Assembly: GCA_964557855.1 (NCBI GenBank)
Contig: CAZLBP010000003.1
Coordinates: 1-64,000, forward strand
Reading direction: 5' to 3'
Source: JAJRZL01 sp964557855
GTDB lineage: Bacteria; Zixibacteria; MSB-5A5; GN15; FEB-12
Length of the DNA stretch: 64,000 nt
Every line of letters starts with the position of its first letter. Positions within the stretch are counted from its first letter, which is position 1. The notes below the pieces were generated by a model. It was not told the origin of the DNA, ran no database searches, and was given only the letters and a program-made list of their open reading frames with translations. Positions 8,309-16,660 of this stretch are shown here, one piece after another. The translations under genes were made by a program, and so were the position numbers.

Positions 8309-8884
8309 ATGAATAAAACTATCCCGGAGTTGGTTCACAGCTTTGTCCAGGGTGACCAGACGGCCTTCGCGGAACTCATGAATCGATTCCGCCGGAAGGT
8401 GTATTCGCTGGCCTACCAGGTCGTGAGGAACCATCTGGATGCCGACGAGGTAGTACAGGAGACATTTGTACGAATCTATAAGAGACGTAAGGAGTTAGCC
8501 AATGTAGAGTATTTTTCGACATTCTTGCTTCGAATTGCCACCAACTATTCGATTGACCTGCTGCGCCGGCGCAAAGGACACCAGAAACTGACCGATGATG
8601 CCCTTAACTTGCCGGGCTCGACGCCGTTGGACCTGGCCTACAGGGTGGCAACTCCGAGTCAGGAACTTGATAACAAAGAGCTAATGAGGGAAATTAAGCG
8701 AGCACTTGAATTATTGCCGCCAAAACAAAGATTAACCGCCATCCTGCATGACATCGAAGGATACTCCAAAGCGGAGATTGCCCGGATTTTTGAATGTCCC
8801 GAGGCCACCGTGAGATCGAACCTTCATATCGCCAGGACGAAGTTGCGGAAGTTGCTTAGCAAGCGACTCGAGAAAGGGGAATAG
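8309..8884 (+). CDS. ECF RNA polymerase sigma factor (RpoE-like)
   Basis: A 191-residue sigma70-family protein with only the two domains typical of ECF factors. Region 2 (about 20-75) contains YQVVRNHLDADEVVQETFVRIY, split here by conserved acidic residues. Region 4 (about 125-180) has the LPPKQR start and the helix-turn-helix around YSKAEIARIFECPEATVRS. It would direct RNA polymerase to a small stress regulon until captured by an anti-sigma factor. The next gene, 3 bp downstream, encodes a matching membrane-anchored zinc anti-sigma, and a lipoprotein follows. No GGAAC-type -35 is visible upstream, so autoregulation is not supported. Confidence 0.92.
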   Translation: MNKTIPELVHSFVQGDQTAFAELMNRFRRKVYSLAYQVVRNHLDADEVVQETFVRIYKRRKELANVEYFSTFLLRIATNYSIDLLRRRKGHQKLTDDALNLPGSTPLDLAYRVATPSQELDNKELMREIKRALELLPPKQRLTAILHDIEGYSKAEIARIFECPEATVRSNLHIARTKLRKLLSKRLEKGE

Positions 8885-8887
8885 AAA

Positions 8888-9457
8888 ATGACATGCCATG
8901 ATGCTCAGGCGCATCTGGACGACTTAATTGACAATGAGTTACCGCCGCATACGGCCGCCCAGGTGCGGGACCACATAGACAACTGCCACACGTGCCGGCG
9001 TGAGTACGAGCGGGCCAAACAGCTCCTCGAATTAATGCGCACCGCTTCGCACCACGAGCCCGGAAATGACTACTGGCAGGACACGATCGAACTCATCCTC
9101 GCCCGGACCGTCGACTCATCACCCGACGTTCATTTCAACAAGACCGAAGATCGGTATGCCGAGTTCCAGAAAAACGCGCTCATGCGGTCGATAGTGTCCG
9201 CGGCCGCTTCACTCGTTATTCTATTCCTGGCGTTGCTGATCGGATCGCAACAATCGGAACAACTATCTCGAAAAGAAATCGAAACCGGCCCGGTCCTGGC
9301 CACGTCAGGAATTCGTGATATTATCGGCCCGGCCCACGCTTCCGTCTTTACCAGCGGCGAAGAGGCACAATTGGCCCGGGGCCTGGCGCTGGTCGGGACT
9401 CCCGGCATTCTGGGACGATTCACCGGATTGCCGGAGCTGATTCTTGGGATTGACTAG
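8888..9457 (+). CDS. Membrane-anchored anti-sigma factor, zf-HC2 type
   Basis: The N-terminal 50 residues form the zinc anti-sigma (ZAS/zf-HC2) fold: Cys3, then His-x3-Cys-x2-Cys in HIDNCHTC (about 32-39). A transmembrane helix follows at about 103-122 (ASLVILFLALLIG), and the C-terminal 65 residues would be periplasmic. It should bind the sigma factor encoded 3 bp upstream, with the two genes translated in concert (AAGGGGA ahead of the ATG). Release by proteolysis or zinc oxidation is the family norm but cannot be seen here. Confidence 0.88.
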   Translation: MTCHDAQAHLDDLIDNELPPHTAAQVRDHIDNCHTCRREYERAKQLLELMRTASHHEPGNDYWQDTIELILARTVDSSPDVHFNKTEDRYAEFQKNALMRSIVSAAASLVILFLALLIGSQQSEQLSRKEIETGPVLATSGIRDIIGPAHASVFTSGEEAQLARGLALVGTPGILGRFTGLPELILGID

Positions 9458-9489
9458 ACCGTACGATCGATATATCAAGGAGAACTCTG

Positions 9490-10332
9490 TTGAACAGATT
9501 AACCGCCAATGTGTCAATACTGCTGCTGGCGATCTTGTGCGTCAGCTGCTCGCAGGGAGAAAAAAAGATTACCTTGCGCTACAAATTCGTACCGGGGCAA
9601 AAACTCGTCTACGAACAGGTCAGCAAACGGGATGTCAAAGTTCTCGAAGCCGACTCCGTCATCGACCGCAAAACGACTACTCTCGAAGCGACGATTATTC
9701 AGGAAGTGGCGGAGGTGCTCGGCGAGGATTCCGCCCTCATCTACGAGACCGACATCTGGCACTACGAACGACCGGCCAAGGACGATTCGACCACGATGGA
9801 AACCGTTGAGGAGACGCGGGAGACGACCTTGAAGGTGCTCGCCAACGGCAAACTTCTCGACATCGAATTTCACGGTGAGGAGAGCAAATCCAAAGTCGCC
9901 TATATCAGGAATTTCTTTGAGCAGGGCCTGCCCGTCTTTCCCGGCGGGGAAGTTTCCCCCGGCTACAATTGGACACAGACGACCAAGGTGATGCTGCCCG
10001 AGGGCGTCATGGAAGCCTCATCGAATTACATTGTCCGCTCACTTGCCCGCGAATCCGGCTACGACTGCGCCGTGATCGAATGCGACGGTAACCTCATTAT
10101 TCCCATCGAACCCGACCCCACCGACACCGCTCAACGCCGTGGCGTCGACCACATTGAGACCACCGGCAAACTCTATTTTGCCTACAAAAACGGCTTCGTC
10201 GTCCTGCAGCGGGAACGATGGCTAATCAATGGTGACCGGACGGAAATCAAGGCGGGTGAACCTCGCCAGTACAAAATAGCCGTAACTATCGATGTTGACT
10301 TCGCACTGAAAGAGCACACGGTGGAGTTATAG
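9490..10332 (+). CDS. Lipoprotein of unknown function in the ECF sigma operon
   Basis: The 280-residue product starts at TTG 9490, with AAGGAG eight bases upstream. Its signal peptide runs to a lipobox-like VSC, so Cys20 is probably lipidated. The mature part is rich in beta-strand patterns (for example LRYKFVPGQKLVYEQ and KLYFAYKNGFVVLQRERW), like DUF6263/LolA-like sheet proteins that bind lipids or ligands, but no family can be named firmly. It follows the anti-sigma gene by 32 bp and is probably the third gene of that operon, so it may be the target or sensor of the response. Confidence 0.7.
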   Translation: MNRLTANVSILLLAILCVSCSQGEKKITLRYKFVPGQKLVYEQVSKRDVKVLEADSVIDRKTTTLEATIIQEVAEVLGEDSALIYETDIWHYERPAKDDSTTMETVEETRETTLKVLANGKLLDIEFHGEESKSKVAYIRNFFEQGLPVFPGGEVSPGYNWTQTTKVMLPEGVMEASSNYIVRSLARESGYDCAVIECDGNLIIPIEPDPTDTAQRRGVDHIETTGKLYFAYKNGFVVLQRERWLINGDRTEIKAGEPRQYKIAVTIDVDFALKEHTVEL

Positions 10333-10390
10333 ACAGTTGCTAACGCCGGCCAACCGCGCCCCGAATCCGACTCGAAACCACCTATAGTAG

Positions 10391-10552
10391 GTCGAAATCC
10401 CGCTTCGGGTTTCGACATGCCATGCGCCGTGGGCGGCAGATGGCCTGCATCTGCCGTGTTCTCCTCGTTCCCAAGTTGTACTTGGGAACGCATACATTTT
10501 CGTGCGGACAGGTCGCGACCTGTCCGTACGTTCCCCAATACAATTCGGGAAC
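10391..10552 (+). repeat. Cluster of five different hairpin repeats
   Basis: The 229-bp intergenic space holds five separate palindromes in a row. They are family B (10391-10416, GTCGAAA...TTTCGAC), CGGCAGATG/CATCTGCCG (10434-10456), family E CGTTCCCAAGT/ACTTGGGAACG with a TGT loop (10466-10490), family A (10506-10525, full palindrome extended by one pair) and GTTCCC/GGGAAC (10530-10552). The surrounding genes face each other, so some may act as terminators, but the spacing and reuse elsewhere fit mobile or recombinogenic intergenic repeats. Confidence 0.75.
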
Positions 10553-10561
10553 CAGAAGGAC

Positions 10562-11776
10562 CTACTTCAACACCGGCACTTCTTTGAACTCACTGAACCG
10601 CCGACCGAAATCGGTATCGCGTCGCATCGATTCCATCAGCTCCGCCACCGACCGTGAACTGTCCTTCGTACGCGGATTCGCGCTCTGTGCTATCGCTTCC
10701 AGCCGATTCGATTCATTTATGAAGCCGTCTATCACGTTCACGCCTTCGTATTCGCCCAGCGGCATTTGATAGATGTACCCGTCGCAATAATCTTCCAGCG
10801 TGAAGTTCGGGTACCCCAGCGTCCAGTATGAATTTTCGCCCGGCAGCTCCGCAAACGGCGACCCAACCACATCGAATCCGACCCGCTGATACTGCGAATC
10901 CAGCGTCGGTATCAGGGCATCGATCACGCCCTCGACCGGCCGCACGGAGCTATTGAAGTCGTTATACGCCGGCCAGGGAGAATGGAGAAAGATGGTCATG
11001 CACCGGTCGCCGATGGCATCATATACGAGGTTACCCATGCGGTGATCATTCTTACGAATCAGGGTATCGGCCTCAACATCATAAACCGGTTGTTGATACC
11101 GCGTGTAGCCGTGATTGATGCCGCTGTAAATCAGCGCCTTGAGACTCTTGTCGACGAATTCCTTCAGAATGATATTGGCCATGTATTCATCTGTGTCCCC
11201 CTCCGGAAACACCTTTCGCATCACTTCGGGGTCCTGCCGATCCTCGACTGTCCAAACGTGGCTCCAGTCCGATCTTGCCCCCAACCCGACCACCCGGAAT
11301 GTCGGCTCTCCTTGATCCAGACTCTGGTTCAACTCCCAGGCCACGCGGTAGATATCGACATATTCGCGAAATCCCCAAAAAGGCCACTGGTTATATTGAA
11401 TCTGCTTTGCCAGCGAATCATCATACTCGGTTGCCGCTATGAGCTGGTCAATTAGATCCTGGTCAGCATAGTCCGCGAATTCAATCCCCAGATTGTAGAT
11501 ACCCTGCTCATACAGCCTGGGAATCAACGCGTGTATCAACTCAACATCGTGTGCGATCCGATGGTACTCCCCGACAAAGACGATATCATGGTCCTCAAAA
11601 CACGAGACGACATACTCTTCCGGCGTCTGATAATTGCTGACGAGATACGTCCTCAGCGCCTGCTCCGTAGAATCGGCCAATTCAACGACTGCCCGCTCTG
11701 ACTTCTGCCCCGCACTTTGATCTTCAGCCGTGCATCCTGTCACGAGAAGCCCCAAAACCACAACCAACCGCTTCAT
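10562..11776 (-). CDS. Lipoprotein with erythromycin-esterase/ChaN-like fold
   Basis: A short signal ends in VTGC, giving a lipidated Cys15. The mature protein carries VGEYH (about residue 67), LGIEF (about 95) and a later GINHGY (about 220). These are the Glu/His elements placed as in the EreA/ChaN/TIKI superfamily, whose members include macrolide esterases, iron-binding lipoproteins and proteases. No neighbouring gene fixes the substrate, so only the fold is proposed. ATG 11776 is preferred over the adjacent GTG because AAGGAGG lies 7 nt upstream of it. It is monocistronic between two repeat-rich gaps. Confidence 0.68.
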   Translation of the reverse strand: MKRLVVVLGLLVTGCTAEDQSAGQKSERAVVELADSTEQALRTYLVSNYQTPEEYVVSCFEDHDIVFVGEYHRIAHDVELIHALIPRLYEQGIYNLGIEFADYADQDLIDQLIAATEYDDSLAKQIQYNQWPFWGFREYVDIYRVAWELNQSLDQGEPTFRVVGLGARSDWSHVWTVEDRQDPEVMRKVFPEGDTDEYMANIILKEFVDKSLKALIYSGINHGYTRYQQPVYDVEADTLIRKNDHRMGNLVYDAIGDRCMTIFLHSPWPAYNDFNSSVRPVEGVIDALIPTLDSQYQRVGFDVVGSPFAELPGENSYWTLGYPNFTLEDYCDGYIYQMPLGEYEGVNVIDGFINESNRLEAIAQSANPRTKDSSRSVAELMESMRRDTDFGRRFSEFKEVPVLK

Positions 11777-11800
11777 CACACTTCCTCCTTCCTGACCAAT

Positions 11801-11831
11801 GTAGGTCGAAATCCCGCTTGGGGTGTCGAAA
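11801..11831 (+). repeat. Dispersed hairpin repeat, family B copy 2
   Basis: Shares GTAGGTCGAAATCCCGCTT with the copy at 10387, then diverges at a few bases. It sits just upstream of the start of the EreA/ChaN-like lipoprotein gene. The rest of the gap to 12128 holds an ACCGCTTGCGGT hairpin (about 11942-11953) and no supported gene. Confidence 0.65.
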
Positions 11832-12128
11832 TCTTACGCTGCTTGCTGTTATAGAATAAGTGACTACATGGTCGACTGTCAACTCAATGTGAACAGAAAT
11901 CGCCGACGGAATTGCGACACCGGATCCAACGGGCAGGTCGCCCACCGCTTGCGGTGGATTCCGCCCATCAATGAATTGGCTCCTACCGCTAAGTCCGTCC
12001 CCTAGCCGCCAAACCGCACGGATCCCGGCGCAAGCCCTGGACGACCCAGAACTCGGCGAGTGAGTTCTTCTGTGAGAATATAAATACACATGATATATGA
12101 GACACCGGTATAGATATTCACAAATGTC

Positions 12129-12158
12129 TTGACTTAGCGAACCTAAATTGCTTAACTT
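12129..12158 (+). promoter_or_regulatory. Possible promoter of the small gene at 12193
   Basis: TTGACT at 12129-12134 is followed after 18 nt by TAACTT (12153-12158), a weak -10. Placement about 30 nt ahead of a strong GGAGG site supports it. Confidence 0.3.
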
Positions 12159-12192
12159 TGTCAAGCCAAATGAAACTAACGGAGGTTACAGA

Positions 12193-12438
12193 ATGTGCGA
12201 AAATGATCGCGCCAAATCTCACAGTGAGGGTGATTCAGAAAGCGACCAAATTCCTAAGTTGTCAGTCAATAACAGTAGTACAGACGACGCTTCCAAGAAG
12301 GAATTGGAGTCATTGTTAAAGGAATCAAGTGATTGGCCACAAGGTGGACACATTCCAAAACAAGGTTTCTTCAAGGATGGCAAGATCGTGACAAAACCAG
12401 GCTTACGAAACACTGGGTGGTTTGACCCAAACCAATGA
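12193..12438 (+). CDS. Small hydrophilic protein of unknown function
   Basis: The 81-residue product is soluble, with a Ser/Asp/Glu-rich first half that looks disordered and a Gly/Lys/Pro-containing second half (FFKDGKIVTKPGLRNTGW). The ATG at 12193 is chosen because GGAGG (12181-12185) is 7 nt upstream. No family is recognised. The gene and the membrane protein after it are clearly richer in A/T than the genes around them, which suggests later acquisition. The 260 bp that follow contain only a small CCTATC/GATAGG hairpin (12517-12534) and no supported gene. Confidence 0.55.
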   Translation: MCENDRAKSHSEGDSESDQIPKLSVNNSSTDDASKKELESLLKESSDWPQGGHIPKQGFFKDGKIVTKPGLRNTGWFDPNQ

Positions 12439-12698
12439 AATAGACTTTAATTCTCGTAGAGTGGCTACCACAGTTCACTTTATATCGATCAGGTTATCTC
12501 CATAAGGACTTAGAAACCTATCGCTTAAGATAGGGGTACCGTTCCAGCACTCGCTTACAGGCGCCCAACAATAGAGTGTGCTTGTGTTGTTACTAATCTT
12601 AACCGACATCTCGAAAATTAAAGCTGCCCCACAATGTGTGATATGCTACCGCGTTACAACTTCTTCACCCTTATTTCATATTGATCAGCAACGAGTGC

Positions 12699-13382
12699 CT
12701 ACGTATTATCGACATCCTTACTAGAGATATTTTTCTCAGATTTAGTCAATTCATAGGCAAGTCTTATGCTTCGCCGCAAATCTGCACGTACAAAAAAAAC
12801 GTTAAGCCCGAGAAGAATTAGCGAGGATGTCCAGAGGATTAGCCACCATTTTGTAATTGGCAAACAAGCAATTACGATAACCATGCCAACTACAAGAGCG
12901 ACCAAAGTGTTTACAGTTATCGATTGTGCTGTATAGCATCTCGTGATAAACCGATGCAAACCTTCATAACATTTAAATGAAAACCCGTGATCCACTGTGA
13001 GGGCAGTCCATCTGATAAGTCTATATATTTGTCTTCGCGTTCCCTGTCTTTTTGCGCGCATATTTCCCATGGAATCTTCAGATATACCCTTTTTACTCAG
13101 ATAGTCCACAGACTCTTTTTCATTCAAATCCGAAAACCATCGACCTTTACTCCAGCAGTCAAATCCTCTGGTAAGCAGCGCCCCAAAAGTGCTGAAGATA
13201 AAACCAACTGGAAGCACAGACAAAGCCAGCAAAGTTACACCAACGCCTATCAATTCTATTGACAAGTCACCAGAGAAATCCTCAATCCAGGATATTCCAC
13301 ACTTAAACAGTTTTGCCGAGAATAAAACTGCATAGAAGAAAAAAGGAGCAATGATTAAACGTAATTGTCTATTAGGATCCAT
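12699..13382 (-). CDS. Integral membrane protein of unknown function
   Basis: A 227-residue protein with two hydrophobic pairs. Helices lie near residues 10-28 and 43-68, then a soluble Lys/Arg-rich segment (about 75-140), then two helices near 155-173 and 178-196, and a charged tail. No enzymatic motif or known family is visible. The ATG follows AAGGGG by 7 nt, a good ribosome site. Codon use is A/T-rich (many AAA, ATA, TTT) compared with the phosphomutase gene next to it, so horizontal transfer is plausible. It may be functionally tied to the small gene at 12193, which points toward it from the other side, but nothing proves this. Confidence 0.6.
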   Translation of the reverse strand: MDPNRQLRLIIAPFFFYAVLFSAKLFKCGISWIEDFSGDLSIELIGVGVTLLALSVLPVGFIFSTFGALLTRGFDCWSKGRWFSDLNEKESVDYLSKKGISEDSMGNMRAKRQGTRRQIYRLIRWTALTVDHGFSFKCYEGLHRFITRCYTAQSITVNTLVALVVGMVIVIACLPITKWWLILWTSSLILLGLNVFFVRADLRRSIRLAYELTKSEKNISSKDVDNT

Positions 13383-13453
13383 ACAATAACCCCTTTCCGC
13401 AATATATAGACAACTCCTTTCAACGTGTCATTTGTCTTTCTTCTTGCCTCCCC

Positions 13454-15739
13454 CTACCCCCGCGGCGCATCCAATAGCTCGCGCAACTCGTCCATAATTG
13501 CCTTCCCCTTCTTGCGTATCTCCGCCTTCGTCTCGATCAGGTTCTGCTCGGTCGGCATCGCATGCAATTGGATATGGAACCTCAAAGAATTGCCGGTTCC
13601 CGACGGCCGAATAGTCAGATGCTGCCGCCTGGCTTCATCGAAAAAGAACCGGAAACCCTCATCCGGGAACTCGAAATCCGCACTCGGCGGATAGATCTGA
13701 TCGTATTTCCCGGTGCGATACACCACCGATGAAAGCACTTTGTTGCCGGCTATCTCGAAATCGCCGTTTTTCACCTGCTTATGATACTCCTGCGCCTTGA
13801 GCAGTATGTTCTTTTTGATCCGGTCGCCCTCGATACCCGGGTACTCCCCATCCAGCGGGTCCGGCTCATAGAACGTCGCATACAATCCAATATCCGGATC
13901 AAGATAGATATGCCTGTCCAGTAAGCCTATTATATCGGTGTCATGTTCTTTCGCCCAGGCCGCAATCTCGGCTACCAAAAGCGCCGCGAATGTCCCGTCC
14001 TTATCGCGCACGTGGCCGTGCACGCCGAGCGACCGATTATCCGGCGGCGGCCCGCCCAGAATCGAGAAGCCGTTGCTCTGCTCTATAGCGGCCATGTTGG
14101 TCGTCCGCTTGCCCGAACCGAAACCGATCGCTTCGCAGACAAACGGATGGCACAGGTCGACATACTTCTCATCCCGACCGTCCACCAAATCCAGCAGCTC
14201 CTTCTCCTTGTCGTTCCACACGTCCCGGGTCGCCGCCGCCAGCGCCGCAAAACCGACCCAGGTGCGGATCACCCCGATGTCGTACTTGCGGGCCAATGAT
14301 ATGATTGCCTCCGACGTCGTATGCGACAACGTGATGAAACGTTCGTCCTGATGCTGGATTTCGCCGTACTTCTCCAGTTCCATGTGCAGCCGATACCAGA
14401 GCACCAGCGACCACATATCATCGGCCGGCAGCAAATACCAATCCTCGTTGTTGTAAGCGCGCCGTTGTTTCTCCGGAATCTTGACTACAATCCCACACCG
14501 ATCGGCATCGGGGTCCGTGCCAATGAGGATATCAATGTCATCGAATTGGTTCGGGTAATCCTCCTTGAAGGCCTTCACCGCCGTCGCCGCCGCCCGGGGA
14601 TCACCCGGATCCGGCTGTTGCTCCTTGCCGGGATCACTCCGAAAAGCCGGAAACAGCCCATTGAGCTCGTTCAGCCCGAGATTACTCTTGTTGCCGTTGA
14701 TAGACTTTATCTCCCGAAAACCGACCTCCCTGAGCAACCTCGGCACGGCGATATATCCCGCTCCGTGAAACGGACAAAATGCAATCTGAAGCGTCGATTC
14801 CGGCTTGCTCTGGCTCTCAGGCAAACTGTCCATCAAAAGGAATGTCTTCATGTGGTTAAGGTGCCTCTCATGCATATTGATGATATTCCCCTTCTTGCCG
14901 GCGTAATCGAATCCATCCACGGGCTCATCGCCACCCAGGAACCACACCTTGTCATCGGGCGCATCTTTGAAATCGAGAATTTTGATATCCTTGGTGGCGG
15001 CGTGGCGGATATACTGGTTGTACATCTCGTCTCGTTCCCGGGGATCAAACTGCGATCCGTTCGAGCAAGACAGCTTGTAGCCATTATAGCGGTAGTCATT
15101 ATGGCTGGCCGATATGAGCACCCCTATATCGGCTTTGACAGATTCGCTGGGAATGGCAAACGTCACTTCCGGATAGGGACAGGGGGCATCGAAGAAGTAT
15201 ATCGTATATCCATAGGCCAGGAATACCTCCGCCACGATCCGGGCAAAGTCATGCCCGCGAATACGGCTGTCATAACCTACGACGACCCGTTCCAGCGGCG
15301 GGTCCTGGGCTTTACCGAATTGCGCCACGCCGGCTGTCGTGAGACGAAACACCAGGTCATTGATCGTGTTGGGGCCCTTGAGAATATCCGTGTCTATGCC
15401 TTCGTTCTTCATCTTGATGATCGACTCCTTATCGAAGGCCATCATCCCCCGGATTCCACCCGTGCCGAAACGCACTTCCTGCCTGAAAGCATTGATAATC
15501 TGCTGCCATTGCTCCTGTTCAATAGTGCGGACAATGCCTTTCTTCAGATTCTTCAACTGCGGTATCTCATCGATATCGCTGTCTTTCAGCCACTTTTCGA
15601 GGTTGGGGTAAGTGTTCTTTAGAGCGCTTTCGTACAGTTGATCATCTATCTGCCCCGCCTCTTTGGCGGCATCGAGGTAATTGGTAATCCCTTCCTGAGC
15701 CGACTCCAGCACCGTGTCGAGTTTACTTATGGTCACCAT
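13454..15739 (-). CDS. Alpha-D-phosphohexomutase (phosphoglucomutase/phosphomannomutase family)
   Basis: The enzyme shifts phosphate between C1 and C6 of hexose phosphates, linking glycolysis with glycogen and cell-surface sugars. The phosphoserine loop is ISASHND with Ser212. The metal loop is TDPDADRCG (about 415), and the C-terminal phosphate-binding loop is RPSGTGN (about 725). The sugar-selecting motif, usually EE.G-like, reads EQSNG, so substrate choice is uncertain. At 761 residues it is well above the usual 450-600, with an N-terminal helical extension of about 85 residues and insertions between domains. Start ATG 15739 follows GGAAG by 7 nt. Confidence 0.88.
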   Translation of the reverse strand: MVTISKLDTVLESAQEGITNYLDAAKEAGQIDDQLYESALKNTYPNLEKWLKDSDIDEIPQLKNLKKGIVRTIEQEQWQQIINAFRQEVRFGTGGIRGMMAFDKESIIKMKNEGIDTDILKGPNTINDLVFRLTTAGVAQFGKAQDPPLERVVVGYDSRIRGHDFARIVAEVFLAYGYTIYFFDAPCPYPEVTFAIPSESVKADIGVLISASHNDYRYNGYKLSCSNGSQFDPRERDEMYNQYIRHAATKDIKILDFKDAPDDKVWFLGGDEPVDGFDYAGKKGNIINMHERHLNHMKTFLLMDSLPESQSKPESTLQIAFCPFHGAGYIAVPRLLREVGFREIKSINGNKSNLGLNELNGLFPAFRSDPGKEQQPDPGDPRAAATAVKAFKEDYPNQFDDIDILIGTDPDADRCGIVVKIPEKQRRAYNNEDWYLLPADDMWSLVLWYRLHMELEKYGEIQHQDERFITLSHTTSEAIISLARKYDIGVIRTWVGFAALAAATRDVWNDKEKELLDLVDGRDEKYVDLCHPFVCEAIGFGSGKRTTNMAAIEQSNGFSILGGPPPDNRSLGVHGHVRDKDGTFAALLVAEIAAWAKEHDTDIIGLLDRHIYLDPDIGLYATFYEPDPLDGEYPGIEGDRIKKNILLKAQEYHKQVKNGDFEIAGNKVLSSVVYRTGKYDQIYPPSADFEFPDEGFRFFFDEARRQHLTIRPSGTGNSLRFHIQLHAMPTEQNLIETKAEIRKKGKAIMDELRELLDAPRG

Positions 15740-15864
15740 TTGCTTGCTTCCTTATTTGCAGTTATGCTGTTCGAACGTCTTGTAAGAATTAAAGATTACG
15801 AAGATTTTGCCCGTTAGTAAAGGCTGAATTTGAATCACATTCGCGGCCACTGCTGTTCAAACTA

Positions 15865-15892
15865 TTGCATTTCAGCGTTGTTTTTGTATCAT
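15865..15892 (+). promoter_or_regulatory. Probable promoter giving a near-leaderless mRNA
   Basis: TTGCAT (15865-15870), 16 nt, TATCAT (15887-15892, 5/6). A start of transcription near 15899 would leave only about 3 nt before the ATG at 15902, which fits the absence of a Shine-Dalgarno sequence. Confidence 0.45.
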
Positions 15893-15901
15893 ATTTTAGC
15901 G

Positions 15902-16093
15902 ATGGCTGATAAGAAGAACGTGAATAGACGCCCCTTTTTGGGGATGTACTTCAAGTGCTGCCGAGTCTACTCTCGGATTTACCTGAACAGAGCCGGCACC
16001 GCCTTTGTGGGCTGGTGTCCCCGGTGCGCCGGCAAGACCGAGGTAAAGGTCTCTCCGACCGGCTCGAAAGATCGGTTCTTTGTGGCCGGGTGA
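15902..16093 (+). CDS. Small zinc-ribbon-like protein
   Basis: A 63-residue protein with two cysteine pairs: Cys-Cys in FKCC (about 19-20) and Cys-x2-Cys in WCPRC (about 39-42). This is enough for one zinc ribbon. The segment RPFLGMYFKCCRVYSRI followed by AGTAFVGWCPRC looks like a conserved small family of unknown role that I recall from planctomycetes and relatives. The frame could extend upstream to 15830, but the ATG at 15902 fits the conserved length. Its stop overlaps a possible GTG start (16090) of the archaemetzincin-like gene, so the two are probably co-translated. Confidence 0.68.
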   Translation: MADKKNVNRRPFLGMYFKCCRVYSRIYLNRAGTAFVGWCPRCAGKTEVKVSPTGSKDRFFVAG

Positions 16094-16101
16094 TATACAG
16101 G

Positions 16102-16644
16102 ATGCCGATTCTAAAAGCAAAACTGGTCGTTGTACCTCTGGGTGAAGTAGATTTCATGCTGGTCAACCGTTTGGCAGCCGAGATGGGACCGGCTTTCAAC
16201 TGCTCGGTCGACATCCTCAAAGGCATGAAGATGCCCGGTGAGGCGGAAAACCTCATCCGCGGACAGCATTATGCCATTGTGGTCCTATCGAAGCTCGAGA
16301 GAGTTAAGGCAAATTCTCGCGAGAAAGTGATCGGAATATGCGAGGAAGACCTGTATCTGCCGGATCAGAATTCGATTCTCGGCTACGCTGATATCCTTTC
16401 CGGCACAGCCATTGTATCTCTCCATCAACTCCGACATGAATTCTACGGCCTGCCCGAAGATGAAGCCAAAGTCTACCCCCGCCTGTACAAAGAAGCCGTT
16501 CACCAGGTGGCTCATCTGTTCAAACTGTCGGAATGTCGCAACCCCAAATGTGTCAACTACTACAGTCAAATGATGCTGGATATCGATAACAAGGGCGGCA
16601 AGTTCTGTGATATCTGTCGCCGCCAGCTAACGGGTCTCGTATGA
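16102..16644 (+). CDS. Archaemetzincin-family protein with degenerate catalytic zinc site
   Basis: The 180-residue length, the N-terminal VVVPLGEVD and the C-terminal cysteine set match archaemetzincins, metalloproteases with HExxHxxGxxHC-x4-C-x-M and C-x2-C. Here the site reads His134-Gln135-x2-His138-x2-Lys141-x2-Glu144-Cys145. The catalytic Glu is Gln (codon CAG), the conserved Gly is Lys, the third His ligand is Glu, and the Met-turn Met is Asn152. The structural zinc cysteines (145, 150, 169, 172) are intact. It therefore probably folds but should not cut peptides by the standard mechanism. It is coupled to the zinc-ribbon gene upstream and followed 16 bp later by the helicase. A GTG at 16090 is an alternative start. 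Confidence 0.78.
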   Translation: MPILKAKLVVVPLGEVDFMLVNRLAAEMGPAFNCSVDILKGMKMPGEAENLIRGQHYAIVVLSKLERVKANSREKVIGICEEDLYLPDQNSILGYADILSGTAIVSLHQLRHEFYGLPEDEAKVYPRLYKEAVHQVAHLFKLSECRNPKCVNYYSQMMLDIDNKGGKFCDICRRQLTGLV

Positions 16645-16660
16645 CCGCAGCCTGCAAATC

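Noticed and set aside
14321..15622. A 433-codon open frame antisense to the phosphohexomutase gene
   Set aside because: It is a shadow of the strongly conserved mutase in the opposite strand; no family, signal or ribosome site fits.
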